A stretch of 64,000 nucleotides of DNA, taken from the NCBI GenBank assembly GCA_003116975.1, contig BGKB01000053.1, positions 62,001 to 126,000 of the forward strand, written 5' to 3'. The stretch's first letter is position 1. The number at the start of each line of letters is the position of its first letter. This document shows positions 21,201-30,570 of this stretch, one piece after another. The position numbers were made by a program, and so were the translations under genes. Below the pieces are notes generated by a model, which was given only the letters and a program-made list of their open reading frames with translations, did no database searches and was not told the DNA's origin. This stretch comes from Aurantiochytrium sp. KH105. Its lineage: Eukaryota > Sar > Bigyra > Thraustochytrida > Thraustochytriidae.

Positions 21201-22617
21201 GAATGAGCTGCGAGACCGGATACACGACGGCACAGGCCATGATGAGACCTGTGATGTAGCCAAATCTCTCGTAGAACTCCGAAACTTCCCAACCCAGCGT
21301 CGGAAAGGGAGCGCTCCAGTCGTCCGCGAGCGAATACGCATAAGGCGGCGACGGAAGTTTCATGACCGTGCCCGAGATATCTGATGCGCTGACCGTCATA
21401 TTTTCCATCAGGGTATTCAATCCAGAAATGTCCTCAACGAAGTCGAAGAACGCTTCGTGACTGATGGCAGAGAGCGCGTTCGAGGAAGACAGGGCGCCAA
21501 CTAGATATTTCGCGGTATACCCCATCCTAGGATCGTCGAGATTTGCAGAGGCCATTGCTGCCGAGAGCATCTGCTCCGCAAAGGCCTCGAACTCGGTGTC
21601 GGTATGAATCACATGCGTTCGATTTGCAACAAAAAGCTCAACTGCGCGCTGCAGCGAGAGGAAACCAGACCACTGATACCTGTTGCTGTCCATGCCAACG
21701 CTACGTGAAAATTCCCGAATGGTTTCTTCTGTGTCGGGGAGCACAGAGTGCTGCATACGAATTCGTACTTCAAAGCGGTTGTCCTCGAAATTGAGCTCAT
21801 CAAAGTGCAGATGAGCCCACACACGTGCAGAGGAGACTGCTTCTGAGCCAGAGCTCGATGACTCTCCATTTGCTGCCTCTTCGCGCTCCTCTTCTTTGAG
21901 CGAGTCGCGGAAGCTTCCAGCTTCTTGCAGGCTGTCGAAGACCTCACCCTCAACCAGGTGCCAGTAGCGATAGGTATCATTCATCCACTGTCGAAAGGCT
22001 AGTGTCTCAGGCGTATCAGGACTTATGATGACTCGGCCTAATCGAAAGAGGTTCCACCAGTGCCCGCCGCCCACGCGGCTGAGCAAGTCCGAGGCCGTGT
22101 CGAGGAGGTCGGCGCCGATTGTATTTCGAAGAGCGAGGTGGATCCAGACGAACTCGTCAAAGGTTAGCAGGTTGCGCATTCCCTCCTCCGTGAGGACTGC
22201 ATCGACCCTGTCAAAGACTGAGATGAGTTCGTTGTCCGTATCGGGAAAGTCGACGGTGATGTCACGAAGAATTTCAGCTATTTTCGCCACGTCATAAGTC
22301 TGCGCGGCGTAGATTGTCGATTCGTGTTGTTTAATCTTGGAGATGTTAAAGAAGGCGACCACGACCAACACGAAGAGCATGGGGGAGAAAATCTCCATCA
22401 AAGTTTCCAGAGGTCTGCGCCTTTTCATTTTCAGGTTTTTCACCATGACTGCGCGCAGCTGTCGTTGACCAAGGCCTGCCGACGAGAGAATGCATGGTCC
22501 GCTGGGGCGCTCACCGCCCGATAGCGCAGTGCGCACACGGTCTTCGCTCCCAGCGTCGAATGATGGCACGTCTTGCGACTTGACATTGTCCTGCGGACGC
22601 GCGGAAACTTTGCTCAT
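15250..22617 (-). CDS. Full-length ABC transporter, subfamily A (ABCA)
   Basis: 2,455 aa in one uninterrupted exon. ABCA proteins move lipids across membranes. ATG 22617 is used because the codon two triplets upstream is TTG. Order: N-terminal tail; TM1 (about 75-95); first large extracellular domain (about 95-460); a TM bundle (about 465-690); NBD1 with Walker A GTNGAGKST (about 756), signature LSGGQKRK (about 855) and Walker B VVFLDEPSAGMD; linker; TM near 1110; second extracellular domain with many N-glycosylation sequons and an unusual run of short Leu/Asp-rich blocks (about 1150-1690); TM bundle (about 1710-1930); acidic linker; NBD2 with GTNGAGKTT (about 2153), YSGGTKRK (about 2250) and VILLDEPSAGVD. 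Both NBDs look catalytically complete. The end has an ABCA-type C-terminal helix (SLEQVFMNIA). Substrate cannot be read from sequence. Confidence 0.97.
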   Translation of the reverse strand: MSKVSARPQDNVKSQDVPSFDAGSEDRVRTALSGGERPSGPCILSSAGLGQRQLRAVMVKNLKMKRRRPLETLMEIFSPMLFVLVVVAFFNISKIKQHESTIYAAQTYDVAKIAEILRDITVDFPDTDNELISVFDRVDAVLTEEGMRNLLTFDEFVWIHLALRNTIGADLLDTASDLLSRVGGGHWWNLFRLGRVIISPDTPETLAFRQWMNDTYRYWHLVEGEVFDSLQEAGSFRDSLKEEEREEAANGESSSSGSEAVSSARVWAHLHFDELNFEDNRFEVRIRMQHSVLPDTEETIREFSRSVGMDSNRYQWSGFLSLQRAVELFVANRTHVIHTDTEFEAFAEQMLSAAMASANLDDPRMGYTAKYLVGALSSSNALSAISHEAFFDFVEDISGLNTLMENMTVSASDISGTVMKLPSPPYAYSLADDWSAPFPTLGWEVSEFYERFGYITGLIMACAVVYPVSQLILVIVQEKEIRMKEMMKIMGLREWVFHASWLITYTVFFFIQALAQAAYISSTVFAKADFSLVLVFIFLFNMTLISLAFIISTFFNRAKLASMLGPLVVFCMVVPAYIFTFYETYQFVPVKKALSLLAPTAYALGLDRIIAYERNSIGLTWRNMHDGNMPFSFTLGMLVFDFFLYCFIAWYLDKVLPTKYGTHEKASFILRPSYWSSTCSAWAKRLSGARRSGSNDVAKEDGSIEKQLERVSTWDPKQPSVEIKNLTKIYGGVKRKVAVRGINLEIMHGEVTCLLGTNGAGKSTTIAMLSGLYDITSGDSYIYGDSIVRDISSVRKIMGVCPQHNVLYPDLTVREHLEFFAALKGVKTDYIDREVYNMVNDCELADKVDVQTRKLSGGQKRKLSLAISLIGDSKVVFLDEPSAGMDVQSRRSMMGLLLRHKRDRTIILTTHHLEEADLLGDRVAIMKDGSIACVGSPLELKLKYGLGYVMVMTKKDHANKNVDRLCAFVKKMVPSAKLLTNSAGEVSFQLPSSENKALIELFSQIEPRLAEFNINSYGIAMTSLEDVFLSVAEQSESEPTPKKDLLDAAAVNPAGTPKHASEDSVAQFSRGQTLSSNREWDVEAGEVSYRAQLWQVIRKRIIALRRDRGSIFHEIFMPLIVVTSVLFILSIKPQGAGPPLELSASEMLKDFNFKTKINHANTDASWLITDLDPTSAKLPEAFNFARVDESDPESSMTSEYFPGYLSLFDHDCDTSICLSWRNLFEQQEMAKQKRFSDIDVRNRMLEMCSYRIGDSAFLPMNLGDIAGFSERDRESILFWVANELQVDPGNVAQARFLALIDKQLSAFLDTPLVGTALDGGETATDFASWFENVLDQSISGGDWSVDSSIFPSSSAIATVQAWVIKSVVSLGESGLLQDAIVQLDGVNVTDLLFGFSAADTLPLVFQLAVSEDAGFAGDILSSLLPENSTLGTAEVLDEVLDLVRDSINGTDLNMTIANLTIEDLREILNDEGDRYFRARACAANVTLANIRDAFGIDNFTETFGIAVNLTDYEDENILCRAVQEGNVNFTMAVLYLEDFGFSENIDLDLTEVLKDYIPSSLSFSSIFSGDISLGGLNLGDLLDSASLFEDGFVWVRIPSIEGRTMREILGLLGLDLGFEVEGDTGLLSNWISGFSFGGVASNLTIGTLVGSELLNVTIPIPMSSLFTSASGHAKAVCLKEMAEARLRTKTRNPNASFKVWNHPFETIMKENVKRVVWLAFFAVLFTLVPFCYNPACYGMHAVQERVSHAKHLLFVSGLGYKTYWLGNLIFDFACYMIVALWTLFCFAASGAIDFADSTSAVAYGTSCLFLAYGLAAIPQAYCLSFLFSDDSTAQIVISLFNFITGWMFTVTAVSLDIYGLYEVGASVRKIFRWFPAFNLGEGLIAATEESITRTILEDETQWDVFAWEFVGRNLVILCLLSLFYFGLLVLIEWLMGNVRVSKSLGKMMRGVTKYRTKRQNKSSIMPMHVADRADDLREEVANNEPVYQFSDDEDEEEGSSKASSIEGQSSSGIKLDQLYAGVQSSVAPESSGALEQYDLDNIGQDEIMEDAASQKVTKGGVLRRMDQAGAEGFEFEPHERTGGKKQRRTRYIFDEDEDVRSERHRVFQSGAGDILQLRLLRKVFANVLTGKKHVAVRQLSLGIKPGECFGFLGTNGAGKTTTMKMITRESFPSEGKILLRGKSIFHYSSSRDIGYCPQFDALFPRLTATEHLQIYANIKGVPAQHIDNVVEHLLDACDLRPFAHVISSTYSGGTKRKLSIALALIGKPDVILLDEPSAGVDPAARRRIWEIICSSMSESRSIVLTSHSMEECEALCDRVSIMAGGVMRCIGPSLHLKKRFCSGYEVQIRANSLQDCVRASGYIQTYMKATIKEQYGPQATLSIPFEGMSLSLIFKTLEKNRESWGLSSYGVSQASLEQVFMNIASKYNIPQRVQVERSSRTLQGGSSSRMFGLFR

Positions 22618-23573
22618 TGGCAAGTCGATCGGCGGTCAGCGTCCAGCACTGGCGTCGATTAGATATGAGGCCGCGCGGCCTGCACCCGCCAGCTCGGGTG
22701 CAGTGGATGCGATACTGCCCGTGGAGCACGATTTTGCGTTTGTCCGGCGCTCCTACTGTTCTTGCACCTTGTTTTATCTCGCTTATCTTGGCGTGGCTTG
22801 GCGTGGCTTGACTTGGCTTCTTTCCAAGAAATGTTTGTTTGTTCACCTCCCCCGTAACCTCCTTTCGACCAGTGCTTTATTTCTAGCAAGGAAGATGTAA
22901 AGGAGGAAACAGAAGGAGGAAAGGAAAAGAGTACAAGGAAGCAATCAAGAGGAGCGAGCTCGGCCGTCAAGACACCTATAGCTGGCTAGCTTCCTACCTA
23001 CCTCCTCGTCGTAAATGGCAGGCACTATGTGCCACGTCCTACCGGTTGAATTTCTACGGCCGCGCTTATTCCAAGATCCTCACACTTCTGGTAGACGAAG
23101 TCGCCCCGGCCCCAGCCAGAGAAAGAGTGCGGCGACTCGCATCGCTCCAAAGACGTGGACGCCATGCACCTGTCCCTGGTGTTTTCGCCATGTCTAGACC
23201 GTAAGAGTGAAAGGCGTCAACGGTAACATTGCCGCTGGGGTCGTGTAGACCGTGCATTCGTGAGCGATGACGGCGCGTGCGTGAGCTATAGATAGAGCTG
23301 GACGACCGCAACCGGTCTGCCCCGGAATAGGGTGAATGACCTGGTCTTGTGTCGCCGTTGGGCAAGCAAGCAAGGCCAGTGTGTGGTGCTTCCGCGTTAA
23401 AAAAAAGTTAGTGCATAAGAAGCAAGACGGTGTGTACCTCTGCACATCAAGGTTCTGCGCTCGAAACAGCCAAGAGAACTTGCGAGCACGCTGACTGTCA
23501 ATCAAAGCAAGCCAGCGGGCACACGATCAACCGGCAACAGGAGGCGAGCGTGTTGTTGTTGGTGGCCAGAATC
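22618..23573. promoter_or_regulatory. Divergent spacer between ABCA (-) and IQ-motif gene (+)
   Basis: 956 bases between divergent start codons, so it should hold both promoters. A short GGCGTGGCTT direct repeat lies at about 22790-22820. In-frame ATG 23430 precedes the chosen start of the downstream gene. I see no coding exon or recognisable regulatory element. Confidence 0.4.
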
Positions 23574-25148
23574 ATGCGCCGCTCGCAACGAGTGAGGCCT
23601 GCAGACGTGGGCCTGCACGCCGCAGAACAAAGAAAAAGCCGACGGTCGCGAGCAGCCAAGGTCGCGGCAGGGGCAACGACCGCGCCTGCAATAGAAACAG
23701 GAGGTATTGCGGCCTCGGTGGCCAACAATCATGACGACGCATGGCGAGAGGATCTCTTTCGCGCAATTTGCGCAGATCATGCCGCTTCGGTGAAACGACT
23801 TCTGCGTGAGCAAGGCATGCTGGAAGACGGACGCGCCGATGAAAAGATCTTCGGGGTCATGTGTGAAGTGGATCGAAGGCGCGGTTCGAAAAAGCGACTC
23901 TTCATTGGCTACGGTGCCCACGCAAAGGACTGTCACTCGAATGGGTTCGTTCGTCACGGCGCCACCTGCTTGCATGTGGCTGTGTGGAAAGATTCACAAC
24001 GCGTCGCTCGACTCTTGAGTTCTCTTGGGGCATCAACGGGAAAGGAAGATGCGTGCGGCTGCTCTGCATTCGGTCGCGCCAATACGAGAGCGATGCAAAG
24101 CGTTTTGTGTCGACCCGCGGCGCCTCGAGATCTCGTTGTTATTTCATGTGAGCGGGGTCGTGCGGTGTTGCAGTGGACTGCGAGCAGATCGAAACCCAAG
24201 ATTGGCATCTTTGAGATTCGGGAGGAAAACACGAACCAGAAGTGGATTCTCGACGCTTCTTCTAAAGATGTAAGCAGGTTTGCGCTTACCGAAGATCGAG
24301 ATGGGCCGAGCGCGTGCATTTTTGAAACTCCGGTCGGCTCGGTTGAGTCCGGGCTGACGTACAAGTTCGCCGCCCGAAGTCGAAACGAAGATGGGTATTG
24401 GAGCGACTGGTGCAGCACGGATACAGCAGTCAAGTCGAAGCATTGGATTGCCGATTGGAAGGATGAAGACGTCGATTCTCGTGTGGAGAATAGCTTGAAA
24501 TTCAAGAGTGAATCTGTATCAAAGTCGCACGACACTTTTCTGACGCATCAAAAGACGCAGCACCAGCACCAGCAAGGGTACCTTGAAGGTCGTGGGACCA
24601 GTTCTGAAACTAAAGATGGGACCACCACCAACACTAACCAAAACAACAACAACAGCAAGAACAAAAAGAAAGAACTCTTATTGGGTTCGCGTAACTTTGG
24701 TTTAGTGAGGGATAAGGACTGGCTTCGCTCTGCCCTCGAGCAGCAGCGAATTGCAGCAACCACAATTCAATCCCTAATACGTGCTTTTCGACAGCGCAAA
24801 CGATATGTGGACCTCGCTTGGGTGCAAAGACGAGCCCTGCGGCGGACTGGCGCGGCGCGAATTTTGCAGCGGTTCTATCGAGAATGCGTGAGCGAATTGG
24901 CGCAGCGAGAACGGCAAGCGCAGCAGGCGCAGGCGCGCGCGCGTGCGCGCTCAAGCAGTATTAGTGCGCACCATCTTGCTGTCCAATCCGCGGTCGTGCC
25001 AGCTTCTGCCAAGGCGAGTTTGCGATCGGCCCAGCATCAGCAGCGTCTTGCCATGGAAAACGCCATTCGCCGGGAGTCGGAGCGTTTGCAATTTCTCAAG
25101 GAAAGTGGATGCGACTTTATGGCAACATTACCAGACCCTTGGCATTGA
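23574..25148 (+). CDS. Ankyrin-like / fibronectin III / IQ-motif protein
   Basis: 524 aa from ATG 23574; the frame is open from ATG 23430, which would add 48 poorly structured residues. A basic N-terminus is followed by a helical segment and an ankyrin-like unit with HGATCLHVAVWKDSQRVARLL (about 125-150). A fibronectin type III domain (about 182-277) ends in the typical YKFAARSRNEDGYWSDW. A low-complexity Gln/His/Asn/Lys linker follows, then two IQ motifs (about 394-412, TTIQSLIRAFRQRKR; about 425-440, ARILQRFYREC) and a C-terminal coiled coil. IQ motifs bind calmodulin or related light chains, so a calcium-regulated scaffold is a reasonable inference. No orthologue was recognised. Confidence 0.75.
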   Translation: MRRSQRVRPADVGLHAAEQRKSRRSRAAKVAAGATTAPAIETGGIAASVANNHDDAWREDLFRAICADHAASVKRLLREQGMLEDGRADEKIFGVMCEVDRRRGSKKRLFIGYGAHAKDCHSNGFVRHGATCLHVAVWKDSQRVARLLSSLGASTGKEDACGCSAFGRANTRAMQSVLCRPAAPRDLVVISCERGRAVLQWTASRSKPKIGIFEIREENTNQKWILDASSKDVSRFALTEDRDGPSACIFETPVGSVESGLTYKFAARSRNEDGYWSDWCSTDTAVKSKHWIADWKDEDVDSRVENSLKFKSESVSKSHDTFLTHQKTQHQHQQGYLEGRGTSSETKDGTTTNTNQNNNNSKNKKKELLLGSRNFGLVRDKDWLRSALEQQRIAATTIQSLIRAFRQRKRYVDLAWVQRRALRRTGAARILQRFYRECVSELAQRERQAQQAQARARARSSSISAHHLAVQSAVVPASAKASLRSAQHQQRLAMENAIRRESERLQFLKESGCDFMATLPDPWH

Positions 25149-25374
25149 CATTGATGCACATATTACCTTGACGAGCCGACTGTGTGACTAACCAACACAT
25201 GGAAAGTTCCGCACAAGAACCAAAGGGTCGGAAGAATTCGATGTCTTCGCGCATCATCAGTCAATCACCTTATTGAGGAATCGGTACGAAATAATTCGCT
25301 TCCTCGGCGTGACGGGATCGGTGCGCGCATACAGACTCCACATGCGCGAACTTCGACGCTGATCCATGGCGACC
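25149..25374. other. Short convergent 3' spacer
   Basis: 226 bases between convergent stops; nothing recognisable beyond UTR-like sequence. Confidence 0.4.
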
Positions 25375-26954
25375 TCAGTTTCGCCAATCTTCCTCTTCTT
25401 GATTGCTAGGCATAGGCACATACATATTAAGCTGTTTGTTCCAGATCATGGGCACTCTTTCTTCGGTTGTCGCTTCCGTCTTTTTCTTCTTGCGACGCTT
25501 GCGTTTGCGGATGCCCAGCATGCTAATCTTGGCGTCGCCAGATGGATCATCCTGCCCGCCATTCGCGTGCTTGTCGTCTTCGTCATCGACATCCTCATAC
25601 TCGGACCCGGACTCGTCATCGTCCGACGATGCAGCCTCATCAGAATTCATTCGTACGCGCTTTTTGCGTGCCGACGCCTTCGGGTTTCGACGGAGTGTGA
25701 CCACAGTGGCCTCCACCTTGCCGGCAGTGCCTTTTGTCTTTTGTTCGTCTTCCAAATGACGCACTCGATCCTCGACGGCTTTGATCGTGTCCAGTTGACC
25801 TTCTGCATCGTTCATGGACTTTCCCACCGATTCCATCTGAGCCTCTACGTTCATGACGAGTGCGCTCGCAAGAAGTCCCGCGCGTCGAACAGAGTCTCTG
25901 GACGCCACAAGCTTTTGCAAGGCGGTCATGGTGGTATCCTGAATATCAAAAAGGACGCTGTCGGGGAGTGCTTCGAGCGCCGCTTGCAAGCGCTTCGTCT
26001 CTGTATCGGGCGAGCCCTCTCCTGCACGCTCGCGCAAAGCTTTGATACTACTTTCAGCCAGATCCAGCACAGACGTTGACGTCTCCTTGGCCACTTCATT
26101 TGCACGTCGAAAGGCGCTCATCAAGCGAGAAACAGGGACGCGCTGTATGGCAGAAATTGACGATTCGCGCTGACTGGTGCCATCCCCAGATGCCCCCTTG
26201 ATTCCACCGTCGTCGTCGTCTTCATTCTCGCGGTCGCTGTCCTTTTGATAATCGTCTTCATCCTCATCGTTGGAATCGTAGTGATCGCCCGCCCCACCAC
26301 TGCCCCGGGTCCTGAATTCTGGAAGCTCTCCAAATTCCGTGTTGAGGCTCGCCTGACTCAGCCGCTTTTTGAGCGCCATAATCGTGCCGCTGTCAAATAT
26401 CTTGCGCTGTGCCCAAATGTTTAGGATACGAATAAACTTGGGACGATTACTTGCGTCTTCCTTGATCTCCTCGATCGCTGACGGCAGCGCGCTCTTAAAT
26501 GCTGCCCAAAGTTTTGATCCGCGACATTTTTGCACGATATCGTTGGCCACGTACATGTACACGAGGGCGTCGCTGCCGTTTTCCCTGACCATCTTGAGCC
26601 AGATCTACGCATCATAGAATACGTGTTTTTTTTTCACCGCAAGAAGAGGAGTGAGAGTATCATCAGATTAGATTTTCTCGTTCGTTAGACTTCTTGACTC
26701 TACTATCTTTCCTCGTCTGCGCGTTTCCGCGGCTCGGAGCGCATGCGTCGGCCTTACCCAGCACCCCCAGCAGAAGCAGCAGCAGCAGCAGCAGCACCAC
26801 CACCACCACCACTAAGTCGAGCGACCTGACCTACCTTGACGAAGCCGTCGACATCGCCGCCATCCTTATCCAGCGCGATGGCTTTGCCGGCGATTCGTTC
26901 GATATCCTCCTGCGTTCCGTCTAGAGACCGCAGCAGCTCGCGGAGGTCCTCCAT
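25375..26954 (-). CDS. CTD-interacting domain (CID/RPR) protein, RPRD1/Rtt103-like, two exons
   Basis: 449 aa after joining exon 1 (26954-26835) to exon 2 (26604-25375); intron 26834-26605, donor AAG|GTAGGT, acceptor GTAG, phase 0. Exon 2 alone lacks the first two helices of the CID. Exon 1 supplies them (LRELLRSLDGTQEDIERIAG), and the joined protein then aligns with RPRD/Rtt103 CIDs through VYMYVANDIVQKC and FIRILNIWAQRKIF. CID proteins bind the phosphorylated C-terminal domain of RNA polymerase II and act in termination and 3'-end processing in the nucleus. After the CID come an acidic Asp/Glu region, a helical coiled-coil segment (about 220-330) and a basic, acidic-interspersed tail with KKRVRMN and KRKRRKKKKT nuclear-localisation-like clusters. 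The intron holds CAG/CAC triplet runs. Confidence 0.85.
26770..26813. repeat. Triplet run (CAG)n/(CAC)n in intron
   Basis: AGC triplets pass directly into ACC triplets on the + strand, within the intron of the CID gene and close to its donor site. Confidence 0.85.
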
Positions 26955-27326
26955 TGCAGCTGTGGCGCCCGCCGCGATCGCCCGAGGCCTGCCGCAACTT
27001 GCTTTGCTCGGGAGTCTCGTTCGTTGCTCAAGTTGGTTTTTTTTTGGTTTTTTGTTTTTTAGGGCCTATCAGCCTTGCACGGTCACTGCAAGGGTCATCG
27101 AACTTCGAGCTTGGCGCATTGCTTTTGTATGGGACAGGAATGTCGCAAGAGAGTTCAAATGTCACGCACGGCAAATTGTCTAGTAGAGGAATGTGGTTTA
27201 TTGTTAAAAAGAGGATCGAGCAACACGGATTGACAAGCGGAAAGCAAAAGTTGTCTTCTCCGAGTTCGCAATTCCCTTTTTTTTTATATAGAAAAAAGTC
27301 GAGATCGGTTATTGTAGCCTCAGTCG
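26955..27326 (-). promoter_or_regulatory. Spacer between DNAI7 stop and CID-gene start
   Basis: 372 bases that should carry the DNAI7 3'UTR and the CID-gene promoter. T-rich tracts at about 27034-27060 and 27279-27289; no coding segment seen. Confidence 0.35.
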
Positions 27327-30018
27327 TCACAGCGTAAAGGAAAGGGGACGCAAAGTGTGTAAGACCTCTTGAAGGGCTTCACGAAGACCCGTGGTGGCCG
27401 GATTGTCTTGCATATTGTGGATGCGGTCCTGGCAGTATATGCCGGCTGCGAGAAGCGCGTTTTCGAGATAAACGTGCGTCGTCTGGTCCTTGGAGATTGT
27501 GACGGTGTCTAGTTCCTCGTCATCCTCTCGCATTTTGAGGAATGAGCATTTGATGCCCGTGTCCTGAACCTCGGCATCGGTCTGAAAGAGAACAACCCGA
27601 GGCTCAGAAGGAATGGGATCAGGCTCAATAAGAGCTGCGGCGGCCTCTTCTGCTTCGCGTGCAGCAGCCTCGGCGGCCGCAGCGGCAGCTTCGGCTTCGA
27701 GTCGAGCCTGTTCTTCCTTGTCCTTCTTCTTGTCCTTTTTCCCCTTTTTCCCCTTTTTCCCGGCCGGTGCTTCTGCAGGTTTCTCGGGCTCGGGATCCTT
27801 TTTCTCTTCGACGTTTTCGGCCTCTTTCTTCTCTTCATCGACAGCGCCATCAGATACCCCAGCTTGCCCACCATCCGGTAGATCCTCTCCAGCCCCCGTA
27901 ACAGCCTCGGCACCATCTGCAGGCGGGCCGCCATCCGACGTTTCGCCGGCCACAGGGGCATCCTCGCCGAGTTCCTGCCGGAGCATGGCATCGAGATCGA
28001 GGCCAGAGTCCGCAGACTCGTACGCCTCTTGCAAGGTGACGCAGCACTTTTCATGATCAATCTTTTGGTTCCAGCGACTCGTGCTAATCGCAAAGGAGCT
28101 CGAGACAGCAGCGCTCATCTCCTCGTAGACGTGGCGCTCAAGGCTGTCCACCTTGAGCTTGATGTCGTTGCCCAAAATGCACGTTCCAGCCGGTACAGCG
28201 CTGGATTCGAGAGGTGAGCGCAAGTCAATGCCACAAGCCGCGAGCTCGGAGAAAAGGTCGGCAGGAGTCTTTTCGACACCAACTAAATGCGCAAGCTCTT
28301 GCTCCTGCGGCTCGACCAGCCTGCACCTCGAAGAGCCATAGATTTCGACCTTGACGACCCACGATGGGCACCGCAACGTGAGCATGGCGCCCACCACCTT
28401 GGGCGCAGAAGGGTTTGTAGGGTCGCCCTCAGCGCTAGTGGGCTCAAATGGGTCAGCCTCATCATCTTCCGCATCTTCGTCTTGCGCACCTGAGGCAGCA
28501 TTGTTCGAGGTATTTGCTGCATCGTGAAAGAGAGGTTGTAGCGACCAGAATCGAAAGGGGTGGTCCACATCGCGACGTTGGATGATGGCGTGCGCGGTAT
28601 TTCGGATGCTCGTAAAACTCAGGACCCGCGACTGTGGGTCAAAGCTAACGTCAGAAACGCCGTCCTCGGACCATGTCCCGAGCGTGTTGTCCCAGGCCCC
28701 CACGCGGACGCTAACACCTTCCGCGTAGGCATTTTGCGCCTGCTGTTGCGCAACGGCAAGAGCATCGGGCATACGATTCTCGCCGTCTCCTTCCTCTTCA
28801 AGATCCTGCTCGGCTTCTTCGACAATGAGTGGCTGATGTTCGCCGTTCGTGTTGCGGATAAGCACCGTTTTCGCAATCTTGACCTTGAGAGCGACCGCGA
28901 TGGGACCATTGCCACCACTCGGGTCCGGCGATGAGGGGACTGCTCCCGGCGCGCCACCCTCACTTGCATTGAAGGAGACACGAAGCACACGATTTTCCAC
29001 TGCAGGGTTGATGGGACGCATGGTCCAGCCCTTTGTCGACTTTGTCGAAGGTGGCAGCTTGAGCGTCTCGAAAAACACCAAACCTCCCTTTGCTGTTTCG
29101 AATTCAAGGTCATCCTTGCTGTTCGGACGCGAGAGAACGTCGTCCAGAAGGTGCACGACGCGCACCGCGACACTCTGAAGCGCAAGCGTTTTAGGAATTT
29201 CGGCGATGATGGAGAGCCCGGGGAAGTCGATGATGCGCATGCGAAAACCTTTGGACGCCATGTTGATCCAGATGCCAACGCCGAAATTCTTGCTGTAATG
29301 ACCAAGAAGAACCTCTTGCTTGGGGGACACAAATTCGTCGGCGCGCACCAAAAGATTCGCGGTTCCGCGGTCAATGCGTGAAACCTCGGTCGCTAGGACC
29401 TTGCGCGCGTTATCACGGGTAGCTGCAGTAAGTTCAAACTCACCTTTTCCCAAGTGCTTGGTGAGCGAGGCGCCGAGAATCTGTGACACGTTGTGCAGGA
29501 CCTCGCACTGTGCCAAAATACTTTCCATGTCTGAATTTTCTTCTAGGACCATGGCCTTGAGGTAGGTGTTGATGTCTGCGTCGGAGTCCTGCTGAGGAAG
29601 AGGACTACAGGCGAGAAAGGCTCTCCAGTCCTTGGCCTTGGACTCTGCAAGGATATGAGACTTGCGGTATCGCGCTCGCCGTTCCACGAGCGGTTTCGTA
29701 GTCGAGGCTTCCTCATTCAGACGCTCGAGCTCCTCGCGGCGTAGTCGTTCGCGCTCAAGACGCTCCTGTTCTTCTCGTTCGAGACGAAGCGCCTCCTCTT
29801 CGGCGAGGCGCTTTGCCTCTTCCTCGAGACGAACGCGTTCTTCTTCTTCTGCAATGAGTCGCTCTGCCTCGAGCTCCTCCTTGGTCTTCTTCTTGCCGCC
29901 TTTCTTTTTTCCCTGCGCTCGTGCATGGCAATTATTTCTACAACGTGAGTTGTCTTTCAAGAAATGTGATCGAGAACGCCCCCATCTTCCCCTCGCGCGA
30001 AACGATACAACCTACCAT
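27327..30018 (-). CDS. DNAI7: Dynein axonemal intermediate chain 7 (DNAI7/CASC1/IC97), two exons
   Basis: 862 aa with exon 1 = the ATG only (30018-30016) and exon 2 = 29912-27327; intron 30015-29913 (103 bases), donor ATG|GTAGGTTG, acceptor GCGCAG. Splicing gives M-GKKKGGKKKTKEELEAERL, whereas the unspliced frame has no ATG at this end. DNAI7 belongs to inner-arm dynein I1/f in motile cilia. Visible family features: an N-terminal Lys/Glu/Arg coiled coil (1-90); DWRAFLACSPLP...DINTYL; FFETLKLPPSTKSTKGWTM; WSEDGVSDVSFDPQSRVLSFTS; FRFWSLQPL; and a conserved C-terminal block. A long acidic, Lys- and Ala-rich insert (about 630-760) is additional to animal members. The gene implies a motile flagellum in the life cycle. 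Confidence 0.88.
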
Positions 30019-30048
30019 TGTAGCAAGTTAGCGAGCCAAAGCTCAACT

Positions 30049-30145
30049 GCACAAGCTTGCTTGCGATCAAGCTTCGTTTGCTTGTGACCAAGCTTTGCTT
30101 GTTTGTGATCAAGCAGAGATTGCTTGTGATCAAGCTTTGCTCTGA
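30049..30145. repeat. Degenerate ~21-bp repeats containing GCTTGTGATCAAGC
   Basis: Four to five imperfect units of CAAGC...TTTGCTTGTGAYCAAGCTTTGCTTG. The core GCTTGTGATCAAGC is nearly self-complementary, so each unit is both a direct repeat and a small inverted repeat. It sits about 30-130 bases upstream of the DNAI7 start. Confidence 0.75.
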
Positions 30146-30522
30146 CAGAGCCGCGTGTCCACGTGGGAAGGTGTTGTCGCAAATGAGAGACTTTCCGACG
30201 GCCTCGCACGAGGTTCGCTGCTATTTCTGACCAAAGAGTTCCTCGCTCCCTGTCTTGCCTGAGCCGCTCAGGACAGCAGAGTGGGTACGAAGAACCAGCA
30301 CCGCAGAGCCTGACGAAGCAAGAGGGTTTGCTCGCTCGTCCGTCCCTCGCGCGCCCTCGACGCAAGAACACGAGTGCCGACCACTTTTGTGAATGAATGA
30401 TGATGAAGTCCTCGTGCGATGCGTTCTTTTCCCTACTCCTTGTCCTCCTCCTTCTTATGCTTTGCTATTTTTCCTCTTTCACTAACTATTGTGAGTGTAT
30501 TTGTGCAACAAGAGTCCTTCAC

Positions 30523-30570
30523 TTTCCTTTCCTTTCCTTTCCTTTTCTTTTCCTTTCCTTTCCTTTCCTT
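30523..30570. repeat. (TTTCC)n pyrimidine tract
   Basis: Ten or so five-base units with minor interruptions on the + strand, in the PSMA1 upstream region. Confidence 0.85.
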
